DNA from: Limonium bicolor
Lineage: Eukaryota > Streptophyta > Magnoliopsida > Caryophyllales > Plumbaginaceae
Assembly: GCA_023374045.1 (NCBI GenBank)
Contig: CM041780.1
Span: 171,798,085-171,862,084, forward strand
DNA length: 64,000 bases
Direction: 5' to 3'
In this document: positions 57,420 to 64,000 of the stretch, one piece after another
How the letters are laid out: each line of letters starts with the position of its first letter
How positions within the stretch are numbered: position 1 is the first letter of the stretch
Translations under genes and position numbers: made by a program
Notes under the pieces: model-generated
The model's input: only the letters and a program-made list of their open reading frames with translations
Told to the model about the DNA's origin: nothing
Databases searched by the model: none

Positions 57420-59435
57420 GAAAAATCCCCGATCTAAAATGGCGATTAAAATTACTATTAATATGATTATAAAAAGGCCTAATGGTGCCTAAAGAGTATG
57501 GGTAAAAAGAATAAAACCAAAAGAAAAGAGAAAACGCTTGAAAGGCGAAAAACGCTAAATGTGCGTTAAATGAGTATAAGAGATATATGATCTCGAGAGG
57601 GTCCGAGATGGATTCCTAAGGCTTAGTTAGGCCTAATTAATACACGGGAATGATTCCCGAAGAAAACGGATCCAAGTAATGGATTAAAACGCTAACGGAG
57701 TTTTAAAGCACGTTTCTCGAGAAAACCCGAAAACGCGACTTTAAGTGGTCAAACGGACCCGTAAAAATTATAGTTGATTAAATAACTATAAACAAGTATT
57801 AATGGAAGCTTAATAGCCATTAAAAATAAAGAAACGAGAAAAAATCCGAAAAACGGGCCCGGTTAATGAATAGTGCCAAACCGGGTAAAATAACAAGCGT
57901 TTTCTGTCAGAAAACGAAAAACGCTCCAGCTTACTAATATGGTGGGGGCCGATTTTTATGAGTCATGTGACTCCCCTCTCTCACAATAATAAAGTAATCA
58001 ATTTTCTATTAGTCACAAGATGACAAAAAATAAAGTAGAGTGTGTGAATAGTGAGGAAGACTTAAAACCCATCTCCCTCCTTGTTCCCACACTCACGTTT
58101 TATTTCTTCCCACCAGAGCCCCTTTCTTCATTCTCTGTTCGATGGCGATTTGCTCTTCCCCAAGCAGCTCCCTCCTTCTTCTTCATCTACAAGCTCTAAA
58201 ACAACTCCAAATCACAAAATAATCACACCATGAGATTCCTCTCTTCTTGGGGATCATCCTCCACCTTTCAAAATTTCAAAAGCTTGCACTTGACCTCCAT
58301 GGATGTAGCTCCGATTGAAGTTCCAAGCTGCTCATTTTGAGCTAAAACAACCCGTTGGTTGTTGAGGTAAGTAGGAGGTCCAAAGCTTTTCATTTCCTAG
58401 CTCTCCTTCGATTATTGAAGTTCAAAAAAAATGTTGAGCCTCCTTGCTTTGATTTTCTCCAGCCGGTTTTAAGCCATATTGGAGGTGGGAATTTTGCTAG
58501 CTTTGTTACCCAAGAACTCCGTTTAGAAGTGCAAGGTAAAGCCTCCTTAAAAACCTTAAGAACCCTCCTTAAAATTCTAGGGTTTTGATATTAAGGGTAG
58601 TATTTGAGTTAGTGTGTGGTTCTTGAATTGGCTAGCTTGAGTTGTTGGCTGGTGAGAAACAAGAATCAAGAGGAAAGAGAAAGAAGAGGAAAGAGAAGAG
58701 AAAAGAAGAGAAGGAAGGAAGAGAAACCGAAACTAGCAAGGTAATTGAACTTACCTTGAGTTGAAATGTTATCTTGGGAAATACATTTTTAATGTGGATT
58801 GAATGTTAACGTGAGTGTAGTCATGAAACTACAAGGTTGAACAAGTAATGAGGTTGTTTTTAATGTGGTTTAAGTGTGCAAATAAACTTAGGAGCTAAGC
58901 TAGTGTATATGTGTGAACAAGAGGGAATTTAGTGTATTTTAGTTGCTTGTGCTTGATTAAACAGAGGAGAAGAGGATGTTCATGAGTTGATTTATGTGTG
59001 GTGAATATGCTTAAGAAGTAGGCAAGTGCTGTCAAAATTCACCTAGGAATGTAAAGTTTTGAGTGTTTTGTTCTAAGGTAAAACTAGGTGTGTTAAGTGA
59101 GTGGTTAATGGTTTGGAACCGAACTAAGAAGGAGAGTGTGTGCTAGTAGTGAATAATCTCATCTGAGTGCTAAGAATGACATTGGTGAGGGAAGTATGAA
59201 TGGTATAATGATGCAACCAAAATCTGTTACAAGAGTTGAACAAAACAAGAGAACTAGTTATGATATATAAGTGATTTTGGGCAAGAATTTGAGCAAGGGT
59301 TTAACCCATGATTTGAAGGGGTTTAGAGCATGATTAATGGTGATTAAACATGTAGAAATCTTGTGGAAAGATTAGGGAAAGATTGAGTGTGGATTAAGGG
59401 TTGAAATGGGGGTGAAAAATAATGTCTGTTTCAGG

Positions 59436-59715
59436 TTGTAGCAGGGTCCGGGACCTAGTCCATGGACAAGGACCCGGACCACCCCCTGTTTCCTTACCGA
59501 GAGTGCAATGTCCACCTTGGTCCGGGACTTGAGATGAGGACAAGGTCCCGGACCACCCCATTTATTTAGGCCGAGAGTGCAAATGCTTGTTTGGTCTGGG
59601 ACTATACTCCAGGACAAGGTCCCGGACCAGTGTTGAAATTCCACCCGAGAGTTGTGACGAGTATTGGTCCGGGACTTAGGGTAAGGACCAAGTCCCGGAC
59701 CACCCCCAGAAACCC
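59436..59715 (+). repeat. First hairpin array in LTR G (GGTCCGGGAC / GTCCCGGACC)
   Basis: Four units with ~70-85 bp period. Each has an inverted pair around a loop of about 10-16 bases and spacers with CCGAGAGTGCAA-like sequence. Confidence 0.85.
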
Positions 59716-60955
59716 ACAGAGAGTTTTTAAAGGTTTAATGATGGGGGTTTGAATGTTAATGATGTTATAAGATGTTAAGGCCTTGTTTGGTGACATGTAA
59801 AGGCCCTAGGAAGTGTGATAAAGTGTTAGAAGTGTTTGAGAAGTGAGAACTCAAAAACAAGAGTGAAACCAAGATAACGGGATAACGGGGTAATACGGGA
59901 GTAACATTTATTATGTTCCGTATGATATTAGTATTAATAATAATGTTGAAACATTATCAGAGAACCGTGCGTGACCCGAGCTTGGTGAGATGACACGGTA
60001 AAAGTAAAAACCCCGGTGAAAGGTATGATTTTCTCATGCCCCGTATGCTAACCGAGTTACTCTGATTTGTGTGTTTGTGTGCCGGCTTAATCAAGATTAA
60101 AGCATGAAAATAATCCCTTGTTTGATTATGCATGCATTGTTGTATGTTGAATGAGCTAACATACTTGTATGCCGGTGTGGTCTAACTTAGTGCATAGACC
60201 GACTCTTAGTGAGTACTGATTGACTAGAAACCCGTTGAACGGGTAGTCACATAACCAATGGTATTATGCAAACACACACAAGCTATCGATTAAAGTATAA
60301 CGATAACACAAACATATGAACTCCCTAAAATGCGAGGAGATGTACGGGTTGAGTATATACCCGATAACGGTTAGAGAACCTTATTGAAACAATCCACGAA
60401 ATAAATATGAGTGGAGAGATAAATGACCTCCATCGAGAGGATTGAAGTTAGTCCAATAATGTAAACATATAAGAAAGGTAAAAGAGACCTAAGGGACTAT
60501 GTGACTCCCTTGAGATACGGTCGACCTCTTATATGAGGATTTTACCCGGTATAAGAAAATATCCGAATGTATAAGTATATGATGTAAGGGTAACCTTAAA
60601 CCTAAGATTACCCGAATTTAAGTAAAGTTCCCAAAGTCATTAGAAACATCGAGAATGATGCTTCTAGACTAATATACATGATATTATTATAACTCCGAGA
60701 GAGGAGTGTATGGGAACGAGAGTAGTCCGAGAGTAGTCGGACCTAAGTAAAAGAGATAGGAACTAAGAGAGAGTTCCGTGAGCTAGTTGAACCTTCCCAC
60801 CATGCTAGACCCAGAGTAGGGTCGAAACCGGGAAGTACGGGGAAGTAAGACTATGCTAGAGAGCCATGAGTTTTGGCTTAAGTATGTATAAGAGTAACAA
60901 GCGTGACGTAGGAGACCTGTAGTGTCTCGAGAATCTACAAGAGCTTGAGTATGAA

Positions 60956-61139
60956 TAACCCGAGAGTGCGGGTGAGATAACGAGTATAAATAACCCGAGA
61001 GAAAGGGGTGAGTATATGTATGAGTAACCCGAGAGAACGGGTAAGTGTAAGAATGAGTAGCCCAAGAGAATGGGTGTGTATACGAATGAGTAACCCGAGA
61101 GAACGGGTAGTATAAGAATAAGTAACCCGAGAGAGAGGG
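60956..61139 (+). repeat. Second hairpin array in LTR G (CCCG-AGAGAA-CGGG)
   Basis: Six units every 31-35 bp starting at 60956, 60991, 61025, 61059, 61091 and 61122. The unit at 61059 reads CCCA..TGGG, so both arms changed together. Two units have one mismatch in the stem. Confidence 0.88.
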
Positions 61140-61783
61140 TGAGGTATTGAATAAGTAAACAAGGCATAGTGAGGAATAACCCTCAATGCCTAAGAGTAAC
61201 CAGTTACCACTAACAACATTGTTATGTTAGTTAGGAATCGTGTTCCGTGATTGGATGTAGATTCCTTGTGTGATATACATATATATTGTATTGCCATGAT
61301 GCATGTTGTTTGATTAAAATGAACTCCATGTATATCCGACCCAAAGTAGTCGGCGTACCGCGGTTAGCACGCGGTATATGCGAATTTCATGCGCAGCGAA
61401 AGCTGACCCCCTAGGGGGAACGTTTTTAGTGTGCAGGTACTTGAAGCTGACCACCGTTCGAGAGAGTAGGACGGGGACTGCTGTGAGCATGGGTAGTTAG
61501 ATTGTAATTATGCATTTGAATGAGGTGTAAGTCCGAGTATGTTATCGGCATCCGTATATTGTAGACTCGGTATAGTAAGAGTAATGATTTGAGTATTGTT
61601 GTATGAAGTACTCGGTTGTTCCAGTCCATCAGACCGTTACTGTATGTGAGTCAGGCCTGGTTAGCCACGAGGGTGGCTAACGGCGTTGTATCACCCTCTG
61701 TTGTATTAGAATTCCGCTGCGAGCTTAAGTAATTGTAACAGTTTAAGAGGTAATGATGAGATTAGCTTGGGGTGTTACAAAAA

Positions 61784-61795
61784 TGGTATCAGAGC
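61784..61795 (+). promoter_or_regulatory. tRNA-iMet primer binding site, element G
   Basis: TGGTATCAGAGC, four bases after the LTR end, inside a 10-bp perfect hairpin (61788-61811). Confidence 0.93.
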
Positions 61796-64000
61796 GAAGT
61801 ATCGCTCTGATGACTGGAAATACCGAGCTTAGGAAATACCGAGTTAGGATATAGAGACTTAGGGCTAGGGTTGAGTGGTAGCGTGAGAGATGCGCTAGTT
61901 AGGAACTTCCAGTATGATCTGGATACCTACAATACCAGACCCGCCCTCCACAACCCCCGCATTAAAAGCTTGGGAAAGAACGCCAGAGAGACGGGGAAAC
62001 CCAATCTGGCAGTTTAAATTTCAATATGAACCAGAACCTGTCATGCGGTAATCCCGAGAACCGGAAACCCGGAGACGGATCCCGCTGGAATGACAATAAC
62101 CGCATAATGGCGAGAGATCGAGAAATCCTAATCCAAGGAGACCGAATCTGGCAGACTTGGGGCGACATGCTTAGCAGTCGCGAGAACCTAGCTGGCCGAG
62201 CAGCAGCAAAAGAGAAAGCACCAACCGTGCAACAAGGCGGACTCAATGATAATAACAAAACCGGGACACATGTCTACGGACCGCCATAGTTAACTAATAC
62301 CATCCATGGTATACATACTGAGAATCTAGTCAAGGTAGATGCACCCACCCTGCCACACCCAAGAGGTTGCAATACTTAACTGATACAGCTTAGACAGCTA
62401 CGAGCATAACTACGGGATATACCCGAATAGGACTACAAAGTAGTACCTAAATAAGCTAAACCTCGGTAACCACAGTAAAGACGTGGGAACGAGCAACGAG
62501 GTAAAGCTAGAATTAAAGTAATTAAGGAACTCCGAGAGTGGAGAGCACCTAATGAATGACAGTCATGTCAAGAGGAATGAGAAGCAGCTCCAAGGAGCAG
62601 TTATCCAACTAGGGGATCAAGGAAGAGCCAACGAGACTACCAAATATAATGCGAACAATACCGTGACCGGTATGAGTTAACCCAAAAACCGCCAGTACCG
62701 CGCACTTGCCACGGCAAGTGCAGTAATAGCGGGACCAATAAGAAGAGCTTTGACAAGCTATCAGTACTTAGCAAAGTACCAGGATGGTGAATGAAGCCAA
62801 TATAGCAACTCGAACCTTAAGAATTCTGAAATGAAACCTTGAAAAGGCCTAACAGCCTAATCACTGTATAAAGAACATACCGGCCAAGCAAGAAGCTGGA
62901 CTGGGTAAGAATCAGCCGGCATTGAAATGCCATGAAGAGCTTATTTTTAAAACCCGAATTTTCTTTCAAACATGAATTTTCCAAAAACCCCCGAAATTTT
63001 AAACCAAACCAGGGAATGACGGTAAGTTATCATAGGACGATACAAGAGGAGTTGGCAACAGAATACTTCACTTAGGCGTGACCGACACTACAAGTGTACA
63101 CAAATGAGACATGGAACGACCGCACTCCAAAGGAGCTTGCGGGCCTGACAGACCAGTTATGAGTTAGTCGGGTAAGTGGTAACGTATCAATAAGATACTC
63201 CATGTATGTATACAAGTAGAGTACGGAACACGGGAAGTAGCCCACTCCATACTACGGACGAAAGAGCCAATTCAAACCGAGACAGTTGGACACTCGAATG
63301 ATCGAAGAACAAAGGAAGCTTACCAAGTTAAGGGAGTCAAGAATCCAGTAAGGTGATAAGGATCTAAGAATAAAGAAGTGCGAGAAGCACAGAGTATTAA
63401 ACACAGACATTGGATATGTCTCAGGAAATACCTGATAACTGGGTGAGTACCAGTGTAAATACTACGGCGAATGCCTAATGAACTTATTAATGTACGATAA
63501 ACGGGATAGAATTCCCATTTTATACCTCACCGAAGAGAACAATGACTAGACCTAGAAGGTATTAGAAGTACCAAGGATCTACCCAATAAGGGAGACATTA
63601 CAACCCTAAACGGGATAGTCAAGGACATAGCCGCAAGGAGAAGTCACAACTGAACATAACCATGAGTACAAGCCAGATGTAATGGCATTACTCAGTAACA
63701 CCCAGGAGCAATCCGAAAAGGGTGCCGGAGTCAACAGTAGTTGAACGAAACATCGTATTGAGAACACAAGTGTTTAAGCAAACACTCGGGTAGAACCCGA
63801 AGGGATCCCTCGTAACACGGGATACCCTAGATGCAGAGGGCATAACAACTTAGAAAAGGGCCTTCCAGTATGGAAGAGTGTGAGACAACCATATCAAAAC
63901 CCAGAAAACCTCCTAACCTTAATGGCATACGGAGAAGAAACCTATATAAACAGCCCGCATGGAGCATGGCGAGGCAATGTGGCTTATAAGCCGTAAACAC
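61796..64000 (+). pseudogene. Leader and decayed interior of element G (runs off the window)
   Basis: The first 400 bp resemble the leader of element C. A frame of 87 codons at 62026-62289 has no recognisable domain. A hairpin GCACTTGCC..GGCAAGTGC (62702-62721) resembles those of element E. Near 63650 the sequence recalls the RNase H end ([14 protein letters not shown] region) of A/B in decayed form, much closer to the PBS than in A/B, so gag and part of pol are deleted or replaced. No intact protein. Confidence 0.55.

Larger units (their letters stand above)
57419..61779 (+). mobile_element. LTR G (5' LTR of element G)
   Basis: It begins with a degenerate GAAAAATCCCC (cf. TGAAATACCCC) and ends GGTGTTACA, about 4.36 kb. 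It shows a GGGGGCCGATTTTT promoter block at 57946-57960, a CT-rich leader, a consensus donor GAG/GTAAGT at 58367, a hairpin array at 59436-59715, a second array at 60956-61139, and a C5/G5 hairpin (61407-61418) followed by GTGCAG/G (61436). No gene is seen. Confidence 0.85.

Noticed and set aside
58355..58588. 77-codon frame in LTR G
   Set aside because: It begins at the GAG/GTAAGT donor region, is not conserved and has no recognisable domain.
60856..61186. Frames with repeated LGLLI/SGYS words
   Set aside because: Translation of the 33-bp hairpin array in LTR G, on the strand opposite to transcription. Not a transmembrane protein gene.
62026..62289. 87-codon frame after the PBS of element G as a possible gag
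   Set aside because: No zinc knuckle or capsid motif. The homologous stretch in element C is not open.

Overview
The window is plant nuclear DNA made almost entirely of nested LTR retrotransposons. Evidence: Ty3/gypsy gag-pol proteins with a chromodomain-like C-terminus (Tekay/Del-type chromovirus by motif), primer binding sites matching plant initiator tRNA-Met (TGGTATCAGAGC), LTRs of about 3.8-6.4 kb that start TGAAATACCCC and end GGTGTTACA, a hAT element with an 8-bp target duplication, and a tRNA-derived SINE-like piece. I recognise no host gene. The species cannot be decided from the sequence. A 500-N gap (31755-32254) and many single-base frameshifts, often in homopolymers, point to a draft long-read assembly and/or old copies.

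Layout. 1-5692: element A (+), cut at its left edge, with gag, an AlkB-type dioxygenase, protease, RT, RNase H, integrase and chromodomain. 5693-9506: its 3' LTR, followed by a second PBS, leader and gag start (9507-9770), as if one LTR were shared by tandem elements. 9770-23437: element B (-), same family and gene order, with two very similar LTRs, the 3' one truncated. 23438-28311: PBS, leader and LTR of element C (-). 28312-31754: LTR pieces (D', D) up to the gap. 32742-33784: non-autonomous hAT element. About 34400-35222: LTR fragment F. 35223-47310: element E (-), no intact gene, very long 5' LTR. 47365-57419: element H (-), 3' LTR, decayed interior with a 0.29-kb inverted repeat, truncated 5' LTR. 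57419-64000: element G (+), 5' LTR, PBS and decayed interior.

Main result. Elements A and B both carry a host-type AlkB (2-oxoglutarate/Fe(II) dioxygenase, ALKBH1-like) domain at the same place between gag and protease. Shared candidate splice sites suggest one donor at the end of gag can join in frame either to AlkB (143-bp intron in both copies) or past it to protease/pol (about 1.05-kb intron). Gag appears to have two further introns. The element would then make Gag-AlkB and Gag-Pol from one transcript by alternative splicing. AlkB could repair or demethylate the element's RNA or cDNA, a role inferred by analogy with AlkB domains of plant RNA viruses.

The elements also share unusual RNA architecture: a hairpin covering the PBS with compensatory base changes, a duplicated polypurine tract, a hairpin just upstream of a splice-acceptor-like site in the LTR, and arrays of short hairpins whose sequence changes between families while the pairing is kept.
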